Assembly: GCA_963693085.1 (NCBI GenBank)
Contig: OY856409.1
Coordinates: forward strand, 1,532,288,472-1,532,352,471
Reading direction: 5' to 3'
DNA from: Alisma plantago-aquatica
Lineage: Eukaryota > Streptophyta > Magnoliopsida > Alismatales > Alismataceae
Length of the DNA: 64,000 nucleotides
The position numbers were made by a program, and so were the translations under genes. Numbering within the stretch: position 1 is the stretch's first letter; every line of letters begins with the position of its first letter. This document shows positions 8,946 through 19,947 of this stretch, piece after piece. Under the pieces are notes generated by a model. That model did no database searches and was not told where the DNA came from. It was given only the letters and a program-made list of their open reading frames with translations.

Positions 8946-11900
8946 ATGGCTGACCATGATGAGCATGATGTCCATGATGAGCATGAAGTCCATGATGAGC
9001 ATGCTGTCCATGACGAGCATGGCGAGGATACTAATGTAAGTTCTAAAAATATATCATGTATTTCTATAAAATTCATTATCTTCTAGTTATGTCATATATC
9101 CTTTATTTCTATATTGGGCTAAGTTAGTGTGTTTTATTTTTGTCAAATTTTAGGTTGATGCACCTGTACCCACTGAAGCACTGGAGCAACTTGATGCGCA
9201 ACACCAGACACTTAACAAGAAAAGGGGCATCACTCTGTTGAAGAAGTTATTAGCGCTAAGTGGTAGTGGATCTAAATTGGTGGTGGAGTTTGATAATGGA
9301 GGAAATCCAATTGGAGTGAACCGCAATAATTTTGTGAACTATCTTGGGTGTACCACTCGGAGCCATTGTGGTGTTAAGTATGACAATTGGCATAAAGTTC
9401 CTCAAGGGAAAAAGACTTGATATGGAAGGATTTATGCGTGAGTTATTATTATTTGCAATTCTATTTTGTAGATTACAAATTCTATTATTTGCAATTCTAT
9501 TTTGGATACTAGTTAATAACATTTCTATTTTACAGAATCTGTTTGCATTGGATGAGAAGTTGCATCGTAAAAATGTGATGCAACGCGCTGGAAAGATGCT
9601 TAGGAATTATAGGACAAATCTGAACAGAGAATACATAAAAGAGGGTGATAAGAAGAAGAAGTCAGCCCTTGAACAATGGAACTTCTTGGACAAAGAAGAT
9701 TGGGACAATTTTGTTGCTTCAAGAAAATCTGAAGAATTCAAGGTATTAGGCGTCACTCCTAATTTAATTAATATACATTGTATTCACCTATTCAAGATTA
9801 GCATTTAGTGCTACTAACCAAATCATTAATGTGCATACTAACTAGGCCCTCAGTGACGCACAAAAAGCAAGGCGTGCACTGAATGTGCATGACCACACTA
9901 TGGGTCCAAAAGGCTATGCAAGCGTTCGCCAAAGACTACAGGCGGAGTCTGCGGCTACTCAGGAGTCTGCTCCTACTCAGGAGTCTGCCACACCCATGCC
10001 TCGCCATGATATCTGGATAGCTGGCAGGCAAAACAAGAAGGGTGAAATAAAGAAGCCTGTAACTGCTGAGGCGGCTGCAAAAATGGTAAAATACAACTCT
10101 TAGAGAAATCGTTTGAATATTGATTATTTGTGGTGTTAACTTACCAATTTCTGTTTATGGTGATTAGCGGGAGCTGCACGAGCAGAGGAAACAAGGCACG
10201 TTCATCCCTCAGGGCACAAGGGATGAATTGACAGTTGCTCTGGGTAACCCAGAGCATCCTGGACGTGTTAGAGGTGCCGGCGCTGGTGTTGGCATCAAAG
10301 CATTCTTTGGGCCATCCCAGCGCAAACCCAGAGCGGGACTTTCTCAAGAAGAGGTAACCTATTCTTTTTTTAGAATGTTACTGCAAAAGGAAATTCATTA
10401 ATAAGAAGCTAATGTTTCTTTTATCCATGTATAGGAGAATAAGAGAGTTGAGGATTTAGTTGCTAAGAAGATCAACGATGTAGTTGCTGAGAAGGTCAAG
10501 GAAGAATTGCTGCGGTGGCAGGCATCTCAGGCTTCCAATACGCCTATGGCGACCCACTCTTCTCCTGATGCACAGACTGCGAGTAATCCTGGAGACCCAT
10601 CGCCTAGCACGTCTGCTGTAAGTATTGTTTATGACATTGTAGTTAGTCTTTTCAAGTTGTTATGTTTTCAAGATGATATGTATATATGTATAATATTCTT
10701 TACGTAAATTTGTAGGCATTGAAGCCATGCCGCTTAAGAATGCAAGACTACGTTGTTGCAGAGGCGCAGGCTTACCCGTCCCTTCCTGGGGCAATGTTTC
10801 ACGGGACTCCAATGCCACAGGGTTACGTTCGTGTGAGCCCGATACATGTGTTACCTGATTGGAGAGAAGCTACATTGCCATATCCCCACCCGGATATTGA
10901 TAGACTTGCTGATGCAGAAGGCGGGGTGATATTGTGGCCCAAAGCAGATGTCGTCTACACGAATGAAATTGTAAGATAAATTTACATTGATTTAGACTGT
11001 TAATGTGTATATATGATGTCAACTGATCTAAAATTATATGTACAGGTTAAAAAGAAGACACCAGGAGCACCTAGGCCTCCACTTCCACTTCCCGCATTAC
11101 CCGATTGGGTTCCAACTGACCTAACATACCCGTTAGGTCCTGCTTGTAGGGGAATGGCATGTTGGCTACGGGCACATAATGTACATTGCCCTATAATTAT
11201 TTCTTTAGATGCAGATTATGCAGGTCAATCATACGATAGCTCTTTATTTATACAAGATATTATTGAGCTGTTTATGTATGATTGGCTGAATACATCAATG
11301 ATAGAGACATGGATAAGGTGAGATCTTGTTTATACATCCATATACCTTGTGTAAGATCCGGTGATCTGGTTTCTTATATATTAATGCATATGCCTATATG
11401 TTTTGCAGCTACCTAGTCGAAGATCATTGCAAACAATTTGCATTTGATCATGTGGGATTTTTGATTCCATCATTGATTAGTTTGGTAGTTAAAGACCCTG
11501 ATAATGTTCAACAATACTGTATAGATGCTTTTACAATTTTTGGTCAGCAAAAGAAGACGATAATAATAGCTCCATTCAATGTCAAGTAAGTTTACTTTAT
11601 TTATAATTTGGACTTAAGAAAATTCCATTTTTATTTTGCATTTTGAGTTATTAATTGTTAACTTCTTACTTCTAGCGGTAGACATTGGGAGTTACTAGTT
11701 ATTGTCCCCGGGACATTCACTGTTTATTATCTAGATCCTGCGGGGAGTACATTGAACACTAAAATTGGACACGTAATGAGAATGCCATTATTCTGGTGAG
11801 AAATATTTCATTTTTATATCCGTTAACATCTTTTATTACATTACTATTTACTTATGCAATTTATTGTGTTATATTAACATGTAGGGGTTTAGATGCATTC

Positions 11901-12397
11901 AAAAAGGCTGGAGGAACGGTCCCAAGGAAAAAGAACCAGCCAATAAATTGGCAGAACGTACAAGTAAGTTCCCGACTCGAATATATATATTATTGATGTG
12001 AATTGTGCTTAGTTGTATTATTTTGTATGTTTCAATTTATAGTGTGCTACACAAGACAATGGCTGGGCATGCGCATACTATGTGATGCGATTTATGCAGA
12101 TGATTATCAAATATGCCGCATTGGACATCGATACCATACATGAGGTATTATATATAGTCTCATTAGTTAGTATGCAATATATCAATCTTATATTATTTTT
12201 ATATTATTACTTATATATATACATCATTCTCTTTGCAGGTGTTTAAAACTGACAACACTACAGGTAAACGTTTAAAAAATATACATGCTCCATATACGAT
12301 GGAAGCATTAAATGAAGTAAGAGAAGAATGGGCAAAAGCCATACAAGCAGTGGCAACTGTAAGATATAATTGGGATGTTGATAGCGATAATGAATGA
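8946..12397 (+). CDS. CACTA second protein fused to ULP1-like SUMO protease (13 exons, one frameshift)
   Basis: Exons with matching phase and GT-AG borders: 8946-9035, 9154-9437, 9536-9742, 9846-10085, 10168-10353, 10435-10617, 10716-10970, 11046-11317, 11409-11585, 11676-11795, 11885-11963, 12043-12144 and 12239-12397. Total length is about 784 residues if the exon-2 frame is kept. One base appears missing in the A-run at 9409-9413; uncorrected, the frame stops at 9418-9420. The N-terminus repeats DEHxVH (18-bp units). The first half resembles the plant CACTA second transposase family (Transposase_24), including HPGRVRG. The C-terminus is C48/ULP1-like with RHWELL, YYLDPAG and QDNGWACAYYV, giving predicted His635, Asp652, Gln702 and Cys708. 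The spacings of 17 and 6 equal those of yeast Ulp1. It may process SUMO or a viral-type polyprotein-like target; substrate unknown. Confidence 0.85.
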
Positions 12398-12654
12398 TAC
12401 TATGTAAATGAATATTTCTGAATGTTAATACATGTATTTGAATGTTTCTATATGTGTGAATGTGAGAATTGAATTGATGTCTGAATGTATGTACTTGTGT
12501 AGAATTTTGCTTGTGACTTTTGCAGGTTTGCGGCCTGTTTGTAGGCTGATATCAATGGATGTCGTAAACCTGCAGTTCAGAAAACTGAACTGCAGGTTCT
12601 CATCCTGCTGACCAGCCACAGCAGGCCTGCAAACTGATATGAAAAAAAAAATAT
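12398..12654. other. 3' flank of the second CACTA gene, with a perfect 14-bp-arm hairpin
   Basis: This is a non-coding tail. At 12567-12598 lies a perfect hairpin with 14-bp arms (AACCTGCAGTTCAG) and an AAAA loop. A wider set of CTGCAG-containing repeats surrounds it. A role in 3'-end formation is possible but not shown. Confidence 0.6.
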
Positions 12655-13170
12655 AAATAGGCGTCGGTTATTTATCGAAAACCGTCAGCAAAGACATACA
12701 GCGTCGGTTATTTGATAAAACCGCCGCCTAATAGTACAAACAACCCAACCGTGCAGGATAGCACGGCCGTGGTGTAAATGGCGTCGGTTATTCATATAAA
12801 ACCGACGCCTATAGTACTAATACAGCCGTGCAGGGAAGCACGGCCGTGCAGGGAAGCACGGCCGTGTCGTCTTGAAGTACAGGCGTCAGTGGTTTAGAAA
12901 ATGTGTCGGTTATCTACTAAAACACCGACGCTATATTCCATATAGGCGTCGGTTGTGTAGTAAATAACCGACGCACAAAGTGCCCTAGATGACGCCATTT
13001 TCTGTGGCGCGAACACTTTTGGCGGTGGTTATTTACTAAACAACCGACGCCAATAGGACAAATAGGCGTCGGTTAAAAAACCGACGCCGAAGTGTTCAAC
13101 CTTTAGCGGCGCCCACATAGGCGTCGGTCGGAAACCGACGCCAAATGGGGTTAAACGACCGACGCCAAAG
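12655..13170. repeat. CACTA right subterminal repeats, with GCACGGCCGTG motifs
   Basis: At least eight GGCGTCGGTTATTT-type motifs with their inverses form hairpins, as on the left side. Between them at about 12750-12870 are three GCACGGCCGTG motifs in a GGGAAGCACGGCCGTG context. The same palindrome is found in the Athila and LTR B clusters elsewhere in the window. Confidence 0.88.
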
Positions 13171-13173
13171 GCC

Positions 13174-13188
13174 GTTTCTGTAGTAGTG
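13174..13188 (-). repeat. CACTA right terminal inverted repeat
   Basis: GTTTCTGTAGTAGTG, followed by TGT (13189-13191), the second copy of the target duplication. Confidence 0.97.
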
Positions 13189-13191
13189 TGT

Positions 13192-15025
13192 TCTGTTATA
13201 CTATTGCAGATAGCAGGAAGAGGATGTGGTCACGAGAACCACGTAATGAGCTTAAGTTGAGTCGTTAAGAATCATTAGGGTCAAAAGATAAGGTTATAAG
13301 TAAGACGAATAATGAATGATGTGTTTTAGCTCTGGAAGGTCTGAGTGTTTAGATACCCTGGCCAGGTGTCTGAATACTTAGATTGACCAGTATCAAGCTA
13401 CTCTATCTGTTCTTCTCTGGATGCCCTGGCCAGGTATGCAGAGGAAGGATAGGCTAGAGAGAAAACCCTAGAAATCTTAGGGTTAAGAAATCAGAAATTA
13501 ATGTAGGAGTAAGAGATTAAATAAAGGATGTGATATAACTCTTACTTGATATTGTTTATTTGATTTAAAGATCATTAGAAATTCTTTTATATGCATGAAA
13601 TAAAATTTTTAGTTTGTAAAGTAAACATGATTCTTTTATATTGTTGTGTCATGAAGTGAATTGTTTAATGTTTGTTTTCTTTGTATTAAAGTAGACCCGA
13701 AATTATGTTTAATTGAGTTTGCCCTAATTGGATATTCTTTCCACATGTTTTAGATTAATAGGGGTTGATTAATCCCGAGTAGCTTTTGGTTTCAGGATTA
13801 CAGGTTCGGCCTGGTCCGGCTGGCAGGACGCGTTACTGGGATCCAATGACTCCTATTAACAGTAAAATAAGAATAGACTCTGGATGATTTAGACCCGTAA
13901 CATAGTGAGAATGTATATACACTAGGATGTTTAAACTATGATAAGAAGTCTAAATGTTCTTTTGTCTTGAGAATTAGGGTTTGAGAAGTATAGACCCTAA
14001 TCGGCCCAAAATAGGGTTTTGATGATACATAAATACAAATTTGATAAGTAAAGTGTCTCAGTAAATGATTTTTAGTATTTTATGTGTAACTCTGATTTAG
14101 CTCAATTTTGGATATGATTTGGGTATATAAAATGTAAACAACATTGAAAATTATCAAAATTTTTGAAAAAAAAAAGTTCTGACTTGTTTATCGTCCGAGT
14201 TTCAAACTCGACCGATCACATTTTCTGAATGATATAGCAGTGTGGTAATTGAATTTTATCTTTTTATTGGTATATTCAATTGATCTCAAATTTTAAATTT
14301 GCTTGAAAAATATAATTTTAGACACTCTGTAAAATTGGCATAATTTTTGGATGACTTTTGACCTCTACAGTAAGGGTGTCGGCCGAGTTTGTAACTCAGC
14401 TGAACCTGCTGCAGACTGCCATATAGCAGTGCACTGTTTGATTTTTATTTAATTATTGGTAACTTGAAATGATCTGAAATTTTTATTGGAGATTTAAAAC
14501 TTCATTAGGCACAACATATAAAATTTCCAGAATTTTTGGATCTTCTGTTAGCTGTTTAATAAACGAAATACAGAAACTATTGAGAAAACTGAGTTTTCAG
14601 CAAATACAATTAGAGTTGAGTGTTGGGTTAATATGCTATTGACCCAAGCAACTCAAATTGATTTATATAATCAACCACACACACACAATAATGCTATGTT
14701 ATTAATAAAGATCAAAACCTAGAATGATTAAAGTTGTAATAGTTTAAGGAATATCACTAGTAATGTAACCTTAAATACTAGTATCTTTGTAAAATAAGAC
14801 CTTGAGATTTGTTCTATGAAAAGTAAACTGGCTTTGATAGTGATCTAGGGTTTTGAAATAGATAATCTGATCAGTACATGAACAACATAAAATGACTTAG
14901 AGAAAAGAGTAAAACATAAAAATTGAAATGTAACAATAAGAGAGTAGAATAAAAGCGAAGTATTATCCGATTATGATCTGAAGATAATTGATGTAGTTCA
15001 TGTTTTTAAGACATGGTGTCACTAT
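13192..15025 (+). other. Interior of gypsy A, no coding recognised
   Basis: AT-rich retroelement interior. It includes two (T)CGGYCGAGTTT / AAACTCGACCGAT motifs, at about 14192-14220 and 14370-14395, matching the LTR motif theme. A CCCTGGCCAGGT palindrome occurs twice (about 13358 and 13426). No gag, protease or RT is recognisable, so the coding region appears replaced or eroded beyond recognition. Confidence 0.55.
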
Positions 15026-15780
15026 CTTTATGATGTGACAATAGATTATCACCCTGGTAAGGAGAATGTGGTGAATGATGCTTTAAGCAGAAAGTCAAGT
15101 TCAACAACTAATGCATTCTCTATGGCAGGTTTCAATAGAGACCTGTTAGTAGAAATGTGGGAGTTGGACTTAGACTTAGGGGTAATAACACATAATGATT
15201 TGATTGTACAGATGTAAGTTAAGCTTACTTTTTATGATCAGATCAAGGAACTACAATAGGGTGATAGAGAGTTAAACCATACTATGCATGACATGATAGG
15301 AGGAAAAGAGATTAGAGTTTAAGTTTTTATGATGATAAGGTGTTGTATTAACATGACATGTTGTGTGTATCTCGAGATAGTGTAAAATTCTTTTAAGTGG
15401 AAAAGCCTGAAAGAAAAGATTCTTATGGAAGTATATGTATTGATGTATGCTATGCTTTCAGGAAGACACTAAGACGTATATGAATCTCAAGAAGTTGAAA
15501 TGGATGGTTAGATATGAAGAAGAATGTAGCTGAGTATGTGGTTAAAAGTAGTGTATACCAGTAGGTTAAGGCTAAACCCTAGAAATTTATAGCTACCCTG
15601 TAATCTTTTTCTATGCTGGAATGGGAATGGGAATTTATCACAATGGATTTTGTGGTAAGATTACCCAGGACACCTAGAGGTTGTGATTTGATAGGAATGA
15701 TTATGAATAGACTAATTTAGTCTGCTCGCTTTCTTCATATTAAGTCAACCTTTGGTGTCTCGAAACTTGACTAAGATATA
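15026..15780 (+). pseudogene. Gypsy pol remnant: RNase H end and integrase start
   Basis: The segment at 15026-15217 keeps the end of the gypsy RNase H region (YDVTIDYHPGKENVV, then ALSRK). At 15511-15775 an integrase remnant is readable in one frame: KKNVAEYV, WEWEFITMDFV (the first catalytic Asp) and RLPRTPRGCD, broken by several stops. The zinc-finger cysteines and the other two catalytic residues are not found. Two clear pieces of the same gene in order show this is gypsy-derived; it makes no functional protein. Confidence 0.85.
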
Positions 15781-16951
15781 CATGGATAAAATAATTAAGT
15801 TACCTGGTAATCCAGTTTCAATCATAACAAATTGAGTTTAGAAATGCACAACTGATAATGATATAGTATGGTTATAAACCCAGGCAATACAAATTTGGTA
15901 AACCATTAGATGCATGATTTCAAGATAGTAAGATAGCAATAAAATATGTAAATAAACCTAATTGCATGCTTCCTGTTATGTTAATATGTGTGACTTAACA
16001 TTTACATGAATTGGCACATTTCATTGAAATATCATTAGAAATTCTCAAGTACTATTAAATATTCGTGTTATGATACGTAAATGACTCTTAATGGAGTTAT
16101 GTGATGCATAAACCAGGAATTTGGTTAATATGCACGTACTTCGAGAAATTTCAGATAATTGAAAAAAAATATTATAGATGATTTCTTATAAGTGAAGTAA
16201 ATTACACTCATTGGTGTAATAAGATGTTTAATTACATGAAATTTAGTATGTATGTGCCAAAATTGATTTGCGTTTGGAATATTTATGAATTTTTAATCTG
16301 TCTGCATGCATGATATAAACATTACTCAGTAATTACAATGATTTGAAATATACTGCCCTGCCAGTTTTAGAATGATACCGTATTGTGATTTGAATTGCAA
16401 TCAAACAGATGAGATAATCTAAACCCTAAGAGTAGGGTGTTTCCATGTGATTAGTGAATGAGATAACCCTAAGAGTAGGGTGTTGGCATGTGATGAATGA
16501 ACAAGGCAAATGAAACCCTAAGGATAGGGTGTACGATGAATCAAGTATTTTGATATCAATTCTCAGTATGATATGTAGTGATGTTTAATAGTTAAATTGC
16601 ATGATTTAATTTTAGTACCAAATAGACATGCATTCTGTTTATTTAAGAATTTTAGTTTGATTGCATGAATAGTATAATAATTTCTTGGTAATTACCATAA
16701 AGTGAGATACTGTTATAACGGTTCTGGAAAGACAATGTTTTGTGGGTCGATCTGGAATCAGATCAGATGTGTCATAGGTTAATGGACCTATACAGATGGT
16801 TGATCGGAGGATCAAGACACTCACAAATTGTGAGATACCATTAGTGATAGTTTTGTGGAGAAATCTTAACCTAGAGGGAGCTATGTAGAAATACGAGTTA
16901 GAAGTGAGTAACATGTTTCCTTTCTCTTTTAGGAATTTCGGGACGAAATTC
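15781..16951 (+). other. Gypsy A interior between pol remnant and polypurine tract
   Basis: AT-rich, stop-rich sequence. A repeated CCCTAAG-AGTAGGGTGT motif occurs at about 16423, 16468 and 16515. No chromodomain or other C-terminal domain is readable. Confidence 0.5.
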
Positions 16952-16967
16952 TTTTAAGGGGAAAAGG
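16952..16967 (+). other. Polypurine tract of gypsy A
   Basis: TTTTAAGGGGAAAAGG directly before the 3' LTR, preceded by GGGACGAAATTC, a context typical of chromovirus-type gypsy elements. It primes plus-strand synthesis in the family. Confidence 0.8.
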
Positions 16968-16968
16968 T

Positions 16969-19753
16969 TGTTATGACCCACTCCATGATTAAATAATAAA
17001 TACCTCGAATTACGTAAAACACCTCAATTAGGGTTGAGTATCAAATTGAACATCATGGATAACCAAGATAAGCTAAGATGCGAATTAATAGCTAAGATTG
17101 AATCACCTGAGGCAATTAAAAATGTCAATATTGATTATTTAGTACATTAAGTTAAATCAAGTAATCACAGATGTAATTAGAGTTTTGGTCCAGTGAAATA
17201 GTCCTTTTAGCATGATTTCACGCTTTGAGGGTGTAGAGGACCTCGTGGTTGAAACGTTGCAAGAAAAATCACCTCAATCGAACATCCGAGGTGAAAGTTA
17301 TAACATTCTTAAGAACTAGGGTTTGGTTTTGCAATTTTCCCAATAATATATCCATTTATGTGGGTCGGCTACCCCTATTCTCCTTTATCTGTTTCCGATA
17401 GAACAGAAAAATGCAGAGCAGCGCCTAACGCCCGGTCATCCGCGATCAGGGGGGGCGATTTCCTGGCCCTGGGCTCCGATCCAGCATGGTGCCACTCCCC
17501 TCCTTCTTCTACCTTCTTCCTTCCTCTCTTCTCTCCCCTATCCACAGCCACGACCAGCAGGCGGCCGACCTACAGTTGGAGCTGCACGCAACAGCGCCCA
17601 GGGGGCTCACTTGGCGCGGCCAGCACCTTAGAAATGCCGCCTCGACTTTGTCGTGGTGGTCCATGTCCAAATCCGCAGCCTCAGCAGCGATTAGCACCCA
17701 GCCAACCCTCCCCTCTTCAACCTGTATGTGAGAAGAACAACTGCTTGAAGCAGCAGGTTCGAGCCAGGGGCAATTTGCCCGGGAAACACCATGAGAACGA
17801 TACCAATGAGTTCGATCAAGGGCCCTGAACACGAATCCGTGGAAAACTAGCCACGAGTAGCGACGAATCAACTGAGCGTGTGAACCTGTGCGTGTGAACC
17901 TGTGCGTGAAGGTGATGCTGTTTGCAGCATCATGACCGACTAGGATCAACCTGGGCGTAAGAAGCATTAAGGATAGGTAATTCTGACTTCGACTTAAGGT
18001 CCAAATCATGAATATATAGCCTTAGCTAGACCTAGTTTTTGACTAAGTTAAATCTTGGATTCGTGCATGATGTTACTGTTCTATTGCAGGGTCAGCATTC
18101 CGATCGACCGAATTTGGTAAGATTCGGCCGAGTTTGCTTTATAAGGAAATCGAACAGGGTTCCAATCGGCCGAGATTGTAGACTGATCGTCCGAGTTGTC
18201 AGTCGATCGGCCGAGTTGCCTAGAGTAGATCGGCCGAGTTTCCGGCCAATCGGCCGAATTCCCAGATTGGTCGGCCGAGTTCCAGAATTGTGAGTAGTAG
18301 TTCATTTAGAAATCAATATTTAACTCAATTTAAATGTTTAATTGCTTCTGTATCAATTGATATAACTTCTAAACAGTGTAGTACATACAATAGTGTATGT
18401 TAGATTCATTGGAAATGAATTACTTAATATGCTTTGTGAAAATGATAAATTTCTTGTATTATAGTTGCAATGTATTTGCTGATTTAAAAAAAAAAATAGA
18501 TGTTTAGCATCGAAAGTGGATAAATGATATTTAATCATGTTTAATGATGATAAAGGATATATATTACTTCATGTGTTATTTAGATTGTGCAATATGCCTG
18601 AAATGTGATATTCCTGTTTATATGTTTAATTGTTAATCAATTAATAGACCTAGATGCCCTAACACCGTAGAACCCCTAAAAGAAGGTCTGTTTCATAGGG
18701 GTGAAACTCGTGTTGCAACATCATCCATGCTTGTGTCACAGACAAATGAGGAAAGAGAGGCAGTGTCCAACATCAATCGTGCTTGTGTCACGATGGCACT
18801 GGGAAAAAGAAAACATGGTTATCTAACACCATTCGTGCTTGTGTCACGAAGGTAACCCTGTGACTCTCCGCCGGTGTACTCAGGTTTAAGGAGGAGTCTG
18901 GTGCACTCAGAGTAGTGCTTTGAGGCCGTAGAGCCTATGTTTCTGGCCGGAGAGCCAGGGGTCCTGTAGCAGAGCAGGGCTGATGTCAGACTTAGCATTT
19001 CCCGGGTGTGTCGCTAAGTCTTGTACGGTGGGGTCATAGCATGAACTTGCTGCGGATCTTTATATGTAGAGTACACTGCATATGATTAGGGCATAATAAT
19101 AAAATGAATAAATAATCATGTAGGTTCACAATAAATTTATATAACTGTTTATCTACCTGAATTACCTGTTTATGATTTAAAATGTGATTATTATCTGTAT
19201 ATTTGTTATGTTATTAGAACTACCTTGCTTAGTTCTGTATTTATGTTTAATTTCAATTTATAAACCTGATGAGTTGTTTAGTGATGGCTAAGTGAAATTC
19301 TATTCACTGAGCGAGTAGGCTCATACCTCTACTCAAAACATTTTCAGGTTATCAGCAGTAGCAGGAAATCTGAAGGATCGTTTCATCCTAATGCCTAGTC
19401 AATAGAAGGTTCGTAGTTAGTAGTTAGAGGTCTCTTAGTCCTTTCCCCTCGATCTGTGGGACAAGGTGTGTGTGTGTGAGAGAGAGAGAGAATGTGTATA
19501 AGATGTAAATTAACTGTTATGCTTTATTTATGTCAAACAATGTAAAATGTTGTAGACTCTGTTTATATTGCTAGTCAGTTAATAAAGATGCTTCCGCAGT
19601 TTGTTTAGTTTCATTTTACAGCATAAAACCGATTATCTTTTCAATCTCTTTAAAATGTTTGAAAAAGTAAAGAGTGGTTGGCTTTTGTGTAAATCCCATC
19701 CTGTCGCGTCCTAATCTCATGGTTTGTGGTTAATGTGAGATTGGGGCGTGACA
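16969..19753 (+). repeat. 3' LTR of gypsy element A (complete, 2785 bp)
   Basis: Begins TGTTATGACCC and ends GTGACA, matching 1-2498 from 17251 onward. Differences include a small tandem duplication near 17880 (GTGTGAACCTGTGC repeated) and a short deletion near 17560. Its CGGCCGA array lies at about 18106-18279. A GT/GA microsatellite is at about 19468-19491. Confidence 0.93.
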
Positions 19754-19757
19754 ATAG

Positions 19758-19946
19758 TAGTCAAGGGAACAACAAAGATAAAGGACCTCCAATATTCCAT
19801 GGAGAATCCTCTAGTTCCAAGACTATGGGCACATGCAATTATTGCAATGAATTAGGTCATTATTCTAATTGTTGTCCTTTTAGGAAAGCACCCAAGAGCA
19901 ATAGGATTTGGTTTGCTAAACTAACCCCTCCGAACCCAAAAACATG
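19758..19946 (+). pseudogene. gag fragment with CCHC zinc knuckle
   Basis: One frame reads CNYCNELGHYSNC, a C-x2-C-x4-H-x4-C zinc knuckle as in retroelement nucleocapsid domains that bind template RNA. It follows a Ser-rich linker and is soon stopped (at 19945-19947). The upstream part is cut off by the gypsy A LTR at 19753/19754. Confidence 0.72.
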
Positions 19947-19947
19947 A

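Larger units (their letters stand above)
2620..13188 (+). mobile_element. Complete CACTA (En/Spm-type) DNA transposon
   Basis: The element is 10,569 bp with perfect 15-bp terminal inverted repeats (CACTACTACAGAAAC at 2620-2634, its complement at 13174-13188). A perfect 3-bp target duplication TGT lies at 2617-2619 and 13189-13191. Both subterminal zones carry hairpin repeats of GGCGTCGGTT. Between them, in order, are a GC-rich leader, a 449-bp tandem repeat with long inverted repeats, a TNP2-type transposase gene, a 34-bp tandem array and a multi-exon second gene with a ULP1-like protease domain. It lies between the PBS and pol remnant of gypsy A. Perfect ends and an intact transposase ORF suggest recent activity; autonomy is uncertain because the second gene has a 1-base deletion. 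Confidence 0.96.
1..19753 (+). mobile_element. Ty3/gypsy LTR retrotransposon A, non-autonomous, carrying a nested CACTA
   Basis: Two long direct repeats (1-2498 and 16969-19753) flank an interior with a primer-binding site at 2503-2514, decayed RNase H and integrase coding at about 15026-15780 and a polypurine tract at 16952-16967. The order PBS, pol, PPT gives plus-strand orientation. Base 1 aligns with 17251, so the first 282 bp of the 5' LTR lie upstream of the window. Without the CACTA the interior is only about 3.9 kb and lacks recognisable gag, protease and reverse transcriptase, so the element cannot mobilise itself. The PPT context (GGACGAAATTCTTTTAAGGGG) resembles chromovirus-type gypsy elements; the clade is inferred. 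The bases after the 3' LTR (ATAGT) should recur left of the 5' LTR as the target duplication. Confidence 0.88.
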
